From contig CAMDCQ010000053.1 of assembly GCA_945890595.1 (NCBI GenBank), positions 1 to 13,591 of the forward strand: DNA of 13,591 bases, given 5' to 3'. The first letter of the stretch is position 1; each line of letters begins with the position of its first letter. The position numbers and the translations under genes were made by a program. Below, in pieces: positions 1 to 7,480 of the stretch. A model generated the notes under the pieces. It made no database searches. It worked only from the letters and a program-made list of their open reading frames with translations, and was not told the DNA's origin. This stretch comes from Chitinophaga pinensis. GTDB lineage: Bacteria; Bacteroidota; Bacteroidia; NS11-12g; UBA9320.

Positions 1-1458
1 ATTGGTAAAAATACAACCACCTACATTCACACCGGACTCTCCTAAATTAGTTAATTCTATGTGTGTGAGCTCGGCCTTAGAGAAAGGATAATCACCATCC
101 GTATTAAAATTACACGTCATAATGTAACTTGCATTGGGGTCTCCATTGCTATTAGCATAATCCTTTATTCGGACGCCTGTTTGGCAATTCGTAAAAGTTG
201 TGTTGCGAGCTCGTATTATAGCTGCGCCCTTAGAAGTTGTTCCTACACCTACTATTTGTCCTACTATTTCAACACCAGTATTGGCCTTCTCAAAAGCGCA
301 ACCATTAAGATTAATCAAGTTAGCATTAGTGTTTAAAATACCAGCCCAATCAATATCTGAACAATTACCGTCAGCACCTATTTGAGGGGCTTGTGTATAT
401 TGCGAAATTATTGTGTTGCAAGGAGCGTCATAAGTGGCATTGATACCTTTCCACGTACCTCCCACATTCATTGGTTTAAAAACGGTATTTGTGGCAACAA
501 TTCTATTATCGCAGGTTGATTTCATATTTATGATAGCATCCTGTCCAAATTCAAGCGTTGAGTTTTGAGTTATCAATTGAGCAAATTGAAACATATCTAA
601 ATCTCTTAACAAACAAAATGTTGAATTATAAATGTTAATTTTTCCGTACAAATCAACTCTACTTGCCAGCAAATTTGAAAATGAGCCATCTATTATTACT
701 TCACCTCTAATAATCACATTATTCAAACCTGAATTCATTTGCAGACTGCATGAATTTGTCATTTTTAACTTGTTTAAACTTCCAACTAGCACAGAATTTC
801 CAAAATTAATATTAGTTTTCTCACAATCAAATTCAAAACTATTAGTAAAAACTAATTCGTTGTTACAGCTGATATAAGCATTATTACTGCTTGTGAGTTT
901 TCCAGAACCACCAAAAGTTGTCGCATAGTTTAAATCAAGAAAACCTGAATTCACAGTAATTTCACCGTATATTAGATTATTGGGACAGTTAGACTCTAAA
1001 TGACCATAATTAAAGAACACATTAGCATTTTGTTCAATTACAAATTCTGGAATATTTGATAAAATTCGAAGATAAGCACCACTTGCCAAGTATAGATTGG
1101 CATTACTTCCAATTAATACTTGAAGGCCCGTAATACTTGTCAAACCTTTAATAAACAAATTGCTTCTAAGCGTACAATTTCCAAAAATTTCTAATTCTTC
1201 ATTAACGCTAAGTGGAGCATCAATCTCTACATCGCCACCAGCATTAACGAAAATACTTTTTAGTATTGTTTGAGAAGTTGAATGTAATATCCTTAAAGAT
1301 CCACCATTTTTTACTGTTACTCCGTCACTTTGAATTATTAGTGTTTCGGCGAATGTAAGTGTATTAGTAGGTTGATCAGACCATTCTGCTGGACTATTAC
1401 TTGCATCAATTACCAGCTGGCCCCAGCTCATTCCACTAACACCCACCCAAAATACCAT
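1..1458 (-). CDS. Partial surface/secreted beta-helix-like protein, C-terminus beyond left edge
   Basis: The minus-strand frame is open for 486 codons from an ATG at 1458 to the left edge without a stop. The translation is rich in N, T, S, G and I and has short repeating turns such as NTGVEIVGQI and QTGVRIKDY, alternating with strand-like segments and scattered Cys. This resembles right-handed parallel beta-helix adhesins or polymer-degrading proteins exported in Bacteroidota, often by type IX secretion. The sorting domain would lie outside the window, so that route is inference. The ATG at 1458 starts inside a hydrophobic signal-peptide core (MVFWVGVSGMSWGQ) and lacks the needed basic residues. 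Those residues (AKKIKL) are encoded just upstream in the same frame, which stays open to 1566 but has no ATG. The proper start is probably the ATG at 1570, which is out of frame because of the heptamer repeat at 1499-1530. The gene may therefore be in an OFF state, broken, or affected by an assembly error. The exact function is unknown. Confidence 0.75.
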   Translation of the reverse strand, partial: MVFWVGVSGMSWGQLVIDASNSPAEWSDQPTNTLTFAETLIIQSDGVTVKNGGSLRILHSTSQTILKSIFVNAGGDVEIDAPLSVNEELEIFGNCTLRSNLFIKGLTSITGLQVLIGSNANLYLASGAYLRILSNIPEFVIEQNANVFFNYGHLESNCPNNLIYGEITVNSGFLDLNYATTFGGSGKLTSSNNAYISCNNELVFTNSFEFDCEKTNINFGNSVLVGSLNKLKMTNSCSLQMNSGLNNVIIRGEVIIDGSFSNLLASRVDLYGKINIYNSTFCLLRDLDMFQFAQLITQNSTLEFGQDAIINMKSTCDNRIVATNTVFKPMNVGGTWKGINATYDAPCNTIISQYTQAPQIGADGNCSDIDWAGILNTNANLINLNGCAFEKANTGVEIVGQIVGVGTTSKGAAIIRARNTTFTNCQTGVRIKDYANSNGDPNASYIMTCNFNTDGDYPFSKAELTHIELTNLGESGVNVGGCIFTN

Positions 1459-1486
1459 AGCCACTAATTTAATTTTTTTAGCTAAA

Positions 1487-1570
1487 TTACCTCTTTTTTC
1501 CTGAGTCCTGAGTCCTGAGTCCTGAGTCCTGTGTTCCGTTGTTACGGACTTGTTTGTTTTTTTTGTTCAT
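1487..1570 (-). other. Short leader frame from the likely true start, ending prematurely (27 codons)
   Basis: The ATG at 1570 sits in an A-rich context typical of Bacteroidota starts and reads MNKKNKQVRNNGTQ, then heptapeptide repeats DSGLRTQ, then DSGKKR and a TAA at 1489-1487. Removing one 7-bp unit (or adding two) would join this start to the long frame. That would give a basic N-region, AKKIKL, a hydrophobic core and a SWG/Q-type cleavage site, which is a complete signal peptide. The only other upstream ATG seen, at 1612, stops after two codons. Confidence 0.6.
1499..1530. repeat. Heptanucleotide tandem repeat (TCCTGAG, about 4.6 copies)
   Basis: Four perfect copies of TCCTGAG plus TCCT lie end to end (AGGACTC class on the coding strand). 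The tract is inside the 5' coding region of the minus-strand surface-protein gene, 40 to 70 bases after the candidate ATG at 1570. Because 7 is not a multiple of 3, each gain or loss of a unit shifts the reading frame. Slipped-strand mispairing at such tracts is a known phase-variation mechanism. Confidence 0.95.
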
Positions 1571-1633
1571 TTTTTTAATGTTTAAATTTTAGTTGTACTA
1601 ATTTTAATCCATTGTAAAAAATCAATCCCATCG

Positions 1634-1714
1634 GTCAACTAAGCTGCAGTGGTGTGTGTATGATGCTATTTTTATACATCATCTTTGGGTGGTTCCACTT
1701 TGCTTTTTGTTGAC
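1634..1714. other. Nested imperfect inverted repeat, possible structured RNA
   Basis: Four short arms pair in nested order: GTCAAC (1634-1639) with GTTGAC (1709-1714), AAGC (1641-1644) with GCTT (1702-1705), GTGG (1649-1652) with CCAC (1695-1698), and ATGATG (1660-1665) with CATCAT (1677-1682) around an 11-base AT-rich loop. The stem is interrupted by internal loops, so it could be chance in AT-rich DNA. It would lie in the 5' leader region of the minus-strand surface gene if transcription starts upstream of it. Confidence 0.3.
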
Positions 1715-1935
1715 GCTTCTTTCAATTAGAGTATCTCATCATAGTCGACATTAAGAGCAATCTCCGCTATTTACAATTTCGTATTTCCCAAAATTAATAT
1801 AATAAAATGGAATATTCCTACTTTTATTTTTTTGATATTACTGGGTTTTACTTTATGTAGGCACGAACCATAACCTGCACCCATAACTTCATTCTCTTAA
1901 AACGAGGATATCTCCCCATTAATCGAGTGCCCCAA

Positions 1936-1963
1936 TTGATATGCACGTGGCCCATTACATTTG
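1936..1963 (+). promoter_or_regulatory. Bacteroidota-type promoter for the TolC/HlyD operon
   Basis: TACATTTG at 1956-1963 matches the Bacteroidota -7 consensus TAnnTTTG exactly. A TTG (1936-1938) sits 17 bases upstream as a partial -33 element. The ATG at 1987 follows 23 bases after the -7 box, giving a short leader. The box lies inside the longer in-frame extension that would begin at a GTG at 1927, which argues for the ATG at 1987. Confidence 0.55.
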
Positions 1964-1986
1964 AGGACTTTACAACCACCATCGCT

Positions 1987-3402
1987 ATGTACAAAGCCAT
2001 TCTTATCTTTCTATTATTTGCTACACTTGGGCTAAAGGCTCAATCTACCGAAAAATGGAATCTTCAACGCTGCTTAGATTATGCCTTGGAGCACAATACT
2101 GCCATACAGCAAAACAGTCTGCAAGGTATTATCCTAACTAATAATTTACAGCAAACCAAACTTAGCCGCATACCAACACTTAACGGTAGCGGAAATCACA
2201 ACTACAATATCGGTAGAACTATCGACCCCTTTACAAATACATTTAACAATACCACGATACAGAGCAATAGCTTCTCGCTGAGTAGCGGCGTCTTGCTATA
2301 CGGGGGTAGTCAGGTAAATAATCGCATAAAACAAAACCAAGTTGCTACCGAGGCTAATGCACAAAACAATCAAGTTATTCGGAATCAAATTGCCTTATCT
2401 GTTGCCACTACGTACTTACAAATTATACAAGCAGAAGAAAACCTAAAGGTGGCAGAAGGACAGCAGCTACTTACCAATAGCCAGTTACAACGTGCTCAAA
2501 AATTGGAAGCGAGTGGCAGCACCAACCAAAGCGCTACTCTCACGCTAAAAGCACAAGTAGCCAATGATCAGGTAACCATTATTAATGCCCAAAACGCCAT
2601 AGAACTAGGCTACAATACACTTATTAATTTAATGCAACTGCCACTGGACGCAACCCTAGAAATTGAGTCATTGAACAGTGTAAACGTACCTGAGTTGCTA
2701 ACCGATGACGTTGCAGACATCTACCAAAAAGCACTACTGAATCTTCCCGAGATACAACAAGCAGAGTTACAAATAGCACAAAGTCAATTGGGAGAGAAGA
2801 TTGCAAGTGCAGGCCTACAACCTACCATAAGTGCCTATGGAAATATAAATACAGTGTACTCACAAAGCGGTAAATTATATACGGGTACTGGTAATTATGA
2901 TATAATTCCAATAGGCGCCACAGAAACTACTAAAGAACTGGTGGTCACCGCGCGTGAGCAACTTTCCATTACAGACAAACCTTTTGCAAATCAACTTTCA
3001 GATAATCTTGGACAGCAGGTAGGGCTATCCATGCAAATCCCTATTTTTAACGGATACAGAAGCAGAGCTGCACTCGAAAACGCCAAACTAAACACACAAA
3101 TCACGGAGCTTGGCTTAGAAAACACTAAAAACCAATTGCGAAACGATGTGACTACCGCGTTCACTAACTTGAAAGCAGCCAAAAGTAAATATGAAGCAGC
3201 GCTAAGTAACCAAGAAGCACAGCAACTGAACTTTGACTTTAGCCAAAAACGCTTTGAAGCAGGTGTAATGGGTAGCTACGAATTAGTCACTGCCAAAAAC
3301 CAATGGAGTGCCGCTCAGATTCAGGTACTCAACGCAAAATACGAATACGTTTTTAGAGCGCTAATTATTGATTTTTATAAAGGAAAACAACTACAACTAT
3401 AA
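1987..3402 (+). CDS. TolC family outer-membrane efflux protein
   Basis: This 471-residue protein is an outer-membrane channel subunit of a tripartite export system. The N-terminus MYKAILIFLLFATLGLKAQ is a clear signal peptide with a KAQ-type site. The mature part begins WNLQRCLDYALEHN, the usual start of the outer-membrane efflux fold. Two long helical halves follow (around residues 130-200 and 360-450 with many Q, A, N and K), the duplicated structure of TolC proteins. Length fits the family (430-500). The frame extends upstream to a GTG at 1927, but the ATG at 1987 is preferred because the signal peptide and promoter fit it. The stop overlaps the start of the adaptor gene by one base (TAATG), so the two are translationally linked. 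The substrate cannot be told from sequence. Confidence 0.9.
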   Translation: MYKAILIFLLFATLGLKAQSTEKWNLQRCLDYALEHNTAIQQNSLQGIILTNNLQQTKLSRIPTLNGSGNHNYNIGRTIDPFTNTFNNTTIQSNSFSLSSGVLLYGGSQVNNRIKQNQVATEANAQNNQVIRNQIALSVATTYLQIIQAEENLKVAEGQQLLTNSQLQRAQKLEASGSTNQSATLTLKAQVANDQVTIINAQNAIELGYNTLINLMQLPLDATLEIESLNSVNVPELLTDDVADIYQKALLNLPEIQQAELQIAQSQLGEKIASAGLQPTISAYGNINTVYSQSGKLYTGTGNYDIIPIGATETTKELVVTAREQLSITDKPFANQLSDNLGQQVGLSMQIPIFNGYRSRAALENAKLNTQITELGLENTKNQLRNDVTTAFTNLKAAKSKYEAALSNQEAQQLNFDFSQKRFEAGVMGSYELVTAKNQWSAAQIQVLNAKYEYVFRALIIDFYKGKQLQL

Positions 3403-4697
3403 TGAAGAAACGAACTATATTTTACATACTAGGAGGGCTCACACTGGTCACTACTCTTATCTTAATAGGCAAAAACCGAAGTAGAGGTGAGCTGGAAGTG
3501 AACGTGGGCAAGGTAGAAAAACGCACGATTATAAGCACCGTAAGTGCCAACGGAAAAATACGACCAGAAGCCGAAGTAAAAATAAGTGCCGATGTGAGCG
3601 GTGAAATAACGGAACTGTATGTGCAAGAAGGTGATACCGTAAAAGAAGGTCAGCTGCTGCTAAAAATAAATCCTGATTTGTACATAACCTCTAGAGATAG
3701 AGCAAGTGCTGGATTAAGCACCTCTAAAAGTAGCTTAAAAACAAGCGAAGCACAACTTACCCAAGCCAAAGCACGATTTACCGAGCAACAATCTGCTTTT
3801 CGTAGAAGTGAAAAACTATTTGCCGATAAAGTACTAAGTCAAGCGGAGTATGATGCTGCGCAGAGCGCATACGCCATTGCCAAAAGTGAGGTAGTAGCTG
3901 CGGAACAACGCATAGCTGCCGCTCGTTTTGGTATAGACAATGCCAATGCATCACTAAGTGAGGCCAATAAAGCATTAGGACGTACCAGCATATATGCGCC
4001 AAGTGATGGCATAGTAAGTGCGCTTAACAACGAAAAAGGTGAGCGTGTAGTGGGTACTGCTCAAATGGCGGGTACAGAAATCATGGTCATTTCTAACTTT
4101 GACAATATGGAAGTAATTGTAGATGTAAATGAAAACGATATTCTACTCGTAAAAAAAGGAGATACTGCCTTAGTGGAGGTAGATGCGTACAGCGACCGAA
4201 AGTTTAAAGGTATTGTAACCGAAATTTCACGAAGTGCAAACAAGGCCGGGGGTATGCAACTAAATACGGATCAGGTAACCAATTTTGAAGTTAAGATACG
4301 CTTGGTTAAAAGCAGCTATACCGATTTGCTAGCCATAAGCAAATCTCCTTTTTTACCCGGCATGAGCGCCAATGTAGAAATACAAACCCAAGTTAAGAAA
4401 GACATTTTGTGCTTACCCATAGAAGCCATCGGCACCAGGTTAAAAGACAGCACAAAAAGCACTTCCGAAGAAGATGAACTTGACGAAGTCGTGTTTAAAG
4501 TAGAAAATGGGAAAGCCTCCAAAATTATTGTATTTACAGGTATACAAGATAGCCGTTACATCGAAATTCTAAGTGGATTAAAAGATGGTGAAGAAGTTAT
4601 AGTAGGTCCTTACGACGCCGTTTCCAAAAAACTAGAAGTCGATAAAAAAGTAAAAATTGTAGCGAAGAAAATACTGGATAAACTAGAAGAAGAGTAA
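3402..4697 (+). CDS. HlyD/MacA-like periplasmic adaptor (membrane fusion protein)
   Basis: This 431-residue protein would bridge an inner-membrane pump and the TolC channel. One membrane helix lies at about residues 6-23 (FYILGGLTLVTTLILIG). The first half of the lipoyl-like barrel follows (ISADVSGEITELYVQEGD, about 62-79). A long Ala/Gln/Lys-rich coiled coil spans about 95-190, and the second lipoyl half begins at TSIYAPSDGIVSALN. A beta-barrel and membrane-proximal domain follow (NMEVIVDVNENDILLVKKGD, later GLKDGEEVIVGPYDAV). The arrangement and length are closest to MacA-type adaptors used with ABC exporters, though RND adaptors are similar. It overlaps the TolC gene by one base. No ABC or RND pump gene follows, so the energising partner must be elsewhere, or the pair serves several pumps. 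Confidence 0.88.
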   Translation: MKKRTIFYILGGLTLVTTLILIGKNRSRGELEVNVGKVEKRTIISTVSANGKIRPEAEVKISADVSGEITELYVQEGDTVKEGQLLLKINPDLYITSRDRASAGLSTSKSSLKTSEAQLTQAKARFTEQQSAFRRSEKLFADKVLSQAEYDAAQSAYAIAKSEVVAAEQRIAAARFGIDNANASLSEANKALGRTSIYAPSDGIVSALNNEKGERVVGTAQMAGTEIMVISNFDNMEVIVDVNENDILLVKKGDTALVEVDAYSDRKFKGIVTEISRSANKAGGMQLNTDQVTNFEVKIRLVKSSYTDLLAISKSPFLPGMSANVEIQTQVKKDILCLPIEAIGTRLKDSTKSTSEEDELDEVVFKVENGKASKIIVFTGIQDSRYIEILSGLKDGEEVIVGPYDAVSKKLEVDKKVKIVAKKILDKLEEE

Positions 4698-4828
4698 ATC
4701 TCTATTCTTTTTCTAATAACCGGTTGCTTACTAATTATATTTTTACCTACTAAAGGTGCTGGTTTTTAGTCATTTTAAAATCTAGTGCTTAAATAAAGTG
4801 TTGGCGCGCAAGCAATGTGAAAAAATAC

Positions 4829-4836
4829 TAATTTTG
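4829..4836 (+). promoter_or_regulatory. Promoter -7 element upstream of the antiporter gene
   Basis: TAATTTTG matches TAnnTTTG exactly and lies 64 bases upstream of the TTG start at 4901, within the 203-base gap after the adaptor gene. A possible -33 TTG at 4801-4803 is 25 bases away, longer than usual, so only the -7 box is supported. The rest of the gap shows no terminator hairpin that I can defend. Confidence 0.4.
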
Positions 4837-4900
4837 GGGAGGTATCAGCTCACATAAATGGGAGACGCGCAGCTAAACTCAAAAACTAAACAGAGACACC

Positions 4901-6103
4901 TTGATTCTAACGATTTGCTTTTTACTCTTATTGGCGTACATCTTTGATGTAACCTCTGCCAAGACAAGGATTCCTTCGGTTATTCTGCTTATCGCGCTGG
5001 GAATGGGCGTGCGTCAAGCTGCTATCTTTTTTCATATTCCGATACCTGATTTAGAAGCTATTTTACCTCAATTGGGAACGGTAGGACTAATTCTTATCGT
5101 ACTTGAAGGAGCATTAGAATTAGAACTAAATGAATCAAAACTACCGCTTATTGGCAAATCAGCTTTGCTCGCCATCATTCCGATGCTGGCTCTAAGTTTT
5201 TTGCTTGCCTATGCCTTTCATTATTTCGGGGGTGTGTCATTTAAGATAGGATTGGCTAATGCTATTCCTTTTGCTATTATAAGTAGTGCAATTGCTATCC
5301 CAAGTGCACAGAATTCCGGTAAACGAAATAAAGAATTTATCACTTATGAAAGTAGTCTCAGTGATATTTTTGGGGTTATTTTCTTTAATTTTATAAGCCT
5401 GAATGATAATGTAGGCGCCAAATCTTTCTCTGATTTTATTGTGGAACTTTTTTTTATTCTCATCATCACATTTATTGCCACACTAGGATTGGCTTTTTTA
5501 TTAAGTAAGATAAAACATCATGTTAAATTTTTGCCGATTATCCTGATTGTCATCTCGATTTATTCACTTTCCAAAATATACCATCTGCCTGCACTTATTT
5601 TTATAATGTTATTTGGGCTATTTTTAGGCAATCTAAAACTACTCAAAAAAAACAAGTATGTTCATTTATTAAAACCCGAAATACTGTATAAAGAAGTGCA
5701 TAAATTCAAAGAACTCACTAGTGAAATTGCGTTTTTAGTAAGGGCTTTATTTTTTTTGCTTTTCGGATACCTTATTCAGACCTCAGAAATATTTAACTTA
5801 ACTACCGTCGTTTGGGCTTCTGCCATAACCTTTGGCATTTTCTTTTTTAGACTTATCTCCCTCAAGTGGTTAAAACTATCTATTGAACCTTTATTTTATA
5901 TAGCCCCGCGCGGCCTGATAACCATCCTACTTTTCTTAACTCTCCCGGCTGCTCAAAAGCTAGATTTATCCAACAAGTCGCTCATCGTACAGGTTATCGT
6001 CATGAGTGCACTTATCATGATGGTTGGGCTCAGGGTGAGTCCCGAAGAAAAACTTGAAGTTGAAATCACAAAAGAAAGTACAGACGAAAATCCCATAGAA
6101 TGA
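4901..6103 (+). CDS. Cation:proton antiporter (CPA/NhaP-like)
   Basis: This 400-residue integral membrane protein has about 11-12 hydrophobic segments and likely exchanges Na+ or K+ for protons across the inner membrane. Family signs are TVGLILIVLEGALELEL (about 60-76), the half-helix break region AIISSAIAIPSA (125-136), an acidic residue in the transport core at YESSLSDIFGV (D155), and APRGLITILLF (335-345), the CPA arginine motif with R337. The core reads S-D where NhaP/NHE proteins have N-D and CPA2 proteins have D-D; I think this marks a subgroup, but cannot prove it. The start is TTG at 4901. No ATG in frame precedes it, and the next in-frame ATG (codon 35) would remove the first helix. 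The gene end overlaps the PAP2 gene by ATGA, so the two form an operon. Confidence 0.85.
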   Translation: MILTICFLLLLAYIFDVTSAKTRIPSVILLIALGMGVRQAAIFFHIPIPDLEAILPQLGTVGLILIVLEGALELELNESKLPLIGKSALLAIIPMLALSFLLAYAFHYFGGVSFKIGLANAIPFAIISSAIAIPSAQNSGKRNKEFITYESSLSDIFGVIFFNFISLNDNVGAKSFSDFIVELFFILIITFIATLGLAFLLSKIKHHVKFLPIILIVISIYSLSKIYHLPALIFIMLFGLFLGNLKLLKKNKYVHLLKPEILYKEVHKFKELTSEIAFLVRALFFLLFGYLIQTSEIFNLTTVVWASAITFGIFFFRLISLKWLKLSIEPLFYIAPRGLITILLFLTLPAAQKLDLSNKSLIVQVIVMSALIMMVGLRVSPEEKLEVEITKESTDENPIE

Positions 6104-6810
6104 AAAGGCTTTCGATCATTCTCATAGTGCTTGCTTCTATGAATACACATGCACAGCAAGATACTTGTTTTAAACCCAAAAAATGGATAATCCCAAGTGG
6201 ACTTATTTTAACCGGAACCGCAGCGACCTATAGTAACTGGGGGAAAGACTTAAATAACTCTATACAAGGGCAACTATATACTCCAGGCAAACACACTAAA
6301 CTAGATGATTACATCGCATTATCGCCGTCGGTTGCTGTTTACGCTTTAAATCTACTAGGAAATAAGGGAAAGCATAATTTTACGGATAGAACTATCCTTA
6401 TTGGTACGTCTTATCTTATTGCCTACCCCATCGTCATCGGGACCAAAGAAATCACAGGAATATTACGCCCAGATGGGAGTACATACAACTCTTTTCCCTC
6501 TGGTCATACCGCAATCGCATTTGCAAGTGCAGAGTTTTTAAGAATGGAATATAAAGATGTCAGTGCATGGTATGGCATTGCTGGATACACCGTCGCTACA
6601 ACCGTTGCCGGACTTCGTATGTATAACAACAGACATTGGTTTAGTGATGTATTGACAGGCGCCGGAGTGGGCATATTAAGCACGCAATTAGCGTATCGTG
6701 TGCAGCCTTGGTTAAGCCAAAAACTTTTTAAACGAGCGCACAGTAACACCAGCATCTTACCTCAAGTGGGTAAGAACAGTGGAGGCTTTTTTTTAAGTAT
6801 CCGTTTTTGA
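6100..6810 (+). CDS. PAP2 superfamily phosphatase, exported
   Basis: This 236-residue protein is an acid phosphatase of the PAP2/lipid-phosphatase type, probably periplasmic or membrane-linked and acting on lipid phosphates or similar phosphoesters. The N-terminus ends in NTHAQQ, a signal-peptide site. All three catalytic motifs are visible: K116-x6-R123-P124 (KEITGILRP), P133-S-G-H136, and R173-x5-H179-x3-D183 (RMYNNRHWFSD), where the first Ser of the usual SR pair is replaced by Leu. H136 and H179 are the expected catalytic histidines. The gene begins inside the last codon of the antiporter gene (ATGA overlap), so translation is coupled. Its stop abuts the stop of pyrE on the other strand with no spacer. 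The true substrate is unknown. Confidence 0.88.
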   Translation: MKRLSIILIVLASMNTHAQQDTCFKPKKWIIPSGLILTGTAATYSNWGKDLNNSIQGQLYTPGKHTKLDDYIALSPSVAVYALNLLGNKGKHNFTDRTILIGTSYLIAYPIVIGTKEITGILRPDGSTYNSFPSGHTAIAFASAEFLRMEYKDVSAWYGIAGYTVATTVAGLRMYNNRHWFSDVLTGAGVGILSTQLAYRVQPWLSQKLFKRAHSNTSILPQVGKNSGGFFLSIRF

Positions 6811-7443
6811 TTATAATCCCCATGCTGCTGGGTTTTCTCGCCATTGGGCAAGACTAGCTAAATCCGATGCTTGCACATAGCCGCTTGTCACCGCCTCATC
6901 TATCATACTGGCGTAATTCCCTAGTGTGATATACTTACAATTCGCTTGATTAAAATTATCATCTGCAATTTGAAAACCATAGGTAAATATAGCAGCCATT
7001 CCCATCACGTTATACCCTTCAGCTCTTAGGTATTCTACCACTTTTAAGCTACTTCCGCCTGTACTTATCAAATCTTCAAGTACTACTATTTTAGCATCTT
7101 TATCTACTTTTCCTTCTAACTGACGTTTCAATCCATGCGATTTAGGCTCTGGTCTACAATACGCATAGCTGAGTGAAAGTTGGTCTGCCACAAGTGCACC
7201 CATGGCGATACCCGCAGTAGCTACCCCTATTATAGTATCCACCCCCTCAAATTCCTCAGAAATCTTAGCAGAAAGCATTTCTTTTATAGCCTTTCGGTGA
7301 TGCGAATAAGACAATACCGTTCGGTTATCACAATAGATTGGGCTATTCCAACCACTGCTCCATTTGAAAGGTTTTTCCGGAGATAATTTTATTGCACTTG
7401 TTTCTAAAAGTATTTTGGCGATTTTTGCTTCTGTATTGATCAT
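6811..7443 (-). CDS. pyrE: Orotate phosphoribosyltransferase
   Basis: This 210-residue cytoplasmic enzyme joins orotate and PRPP to make orotidine 5'-monophosphate in de novo pyrimidine synthesis. The PRPP-binding motif VVLEDLISTGGS is at residues 120-131. The flexible catalytic-loop region YCRPEPKSHGLK (95-106) contains the conserved R, K and H. FKWSSGWNSPIYCDNR (26-41) is the usual N-terminal orotate-side segment, and IIGVATAGIAMGALVAD (71-87) the core strand-helix. Length is as expected. The gene is convergent with the PAP2 gene (stops adjacent) and divergent from the Nudix gene with 13 bases between the starts, so its promoter must overlap the Nudix coding start. Confidence 0.95.
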   Translation of the reverse strand: MINTEAKIAKILLETSAIKLSPEKPFKWSSGWNSPIYCDNRTVLSYSHHRKAIKEMLSAKISEEFEGVDTIIGVATAGIAMGALVADQLSLSYAYCRPEPKSHGLKRQLEGKVDKDAKIVVLEDLISTGGSSLKVVEYLRAEGYNVMGMAAIFTYGFQIADDNFNQANCKYITLGNYASMIDEAVTSGYVQASDLASLAQWRENPAAWGL

Positions 7444-7453
7444 ATAACGAAGG

Positions 7454-7480
7454 CAAATGTATCGAATTTTTCACGGCAAA
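7454..7480 (-). promoter_or_regulatory. Possible pyrE promoter overlapping the Nudix start codon
   Basis: On the minus strand TACATTTG (7461 to 7454) matches the TAnnTTTG -7 box. TTTG at 7480-7477 could be the -33 box, but the 15-base spacer is shorter than usual. Transcription would begin very close to the pyrE ATG at 7443, giving an almost leaderless message. The -7 box covers the Nudix ATG (7457-7459). Confidence 0.35.

Larger units (their letters stand above)
1571..1986. other. Intergenic region between divergent surface-protein and TolC genes
   Basis: No convincing coding frame was found in these 416 bases. The part next to 1571 is very AT-rich. The middle contains a nested inverted repeat (1634-1714), and the right end contains a promoter-like element for the TolC gene. 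I found no exact TAnnTTTG element reading toward the minus-strand gene, and no tRNA or other known RNA gene. Confidence 0.6.

Noticed and set aside
61..877. Plus-strand frames inside the left-edge region
   Set aside because: They lie opposite the continuous minus-strand frame, are low-complexity and have no recognisable motif.
1499..1530. CRISPR-like array
   Set aside because: The units are 7 bases with no spacers, so this is a simple tandem repeat.
1927..1986. Longer TolC start at the GTG
   Set aside because: It would put 20 extra residues before a clean signal peptide and would overlap the TACATTTG promoter box.
2624..4522. Several minus-strand frames under the TolC and adaptor genes
   Set aside because: They are shadows of strong plus-strand genes, and their translations have no family features.
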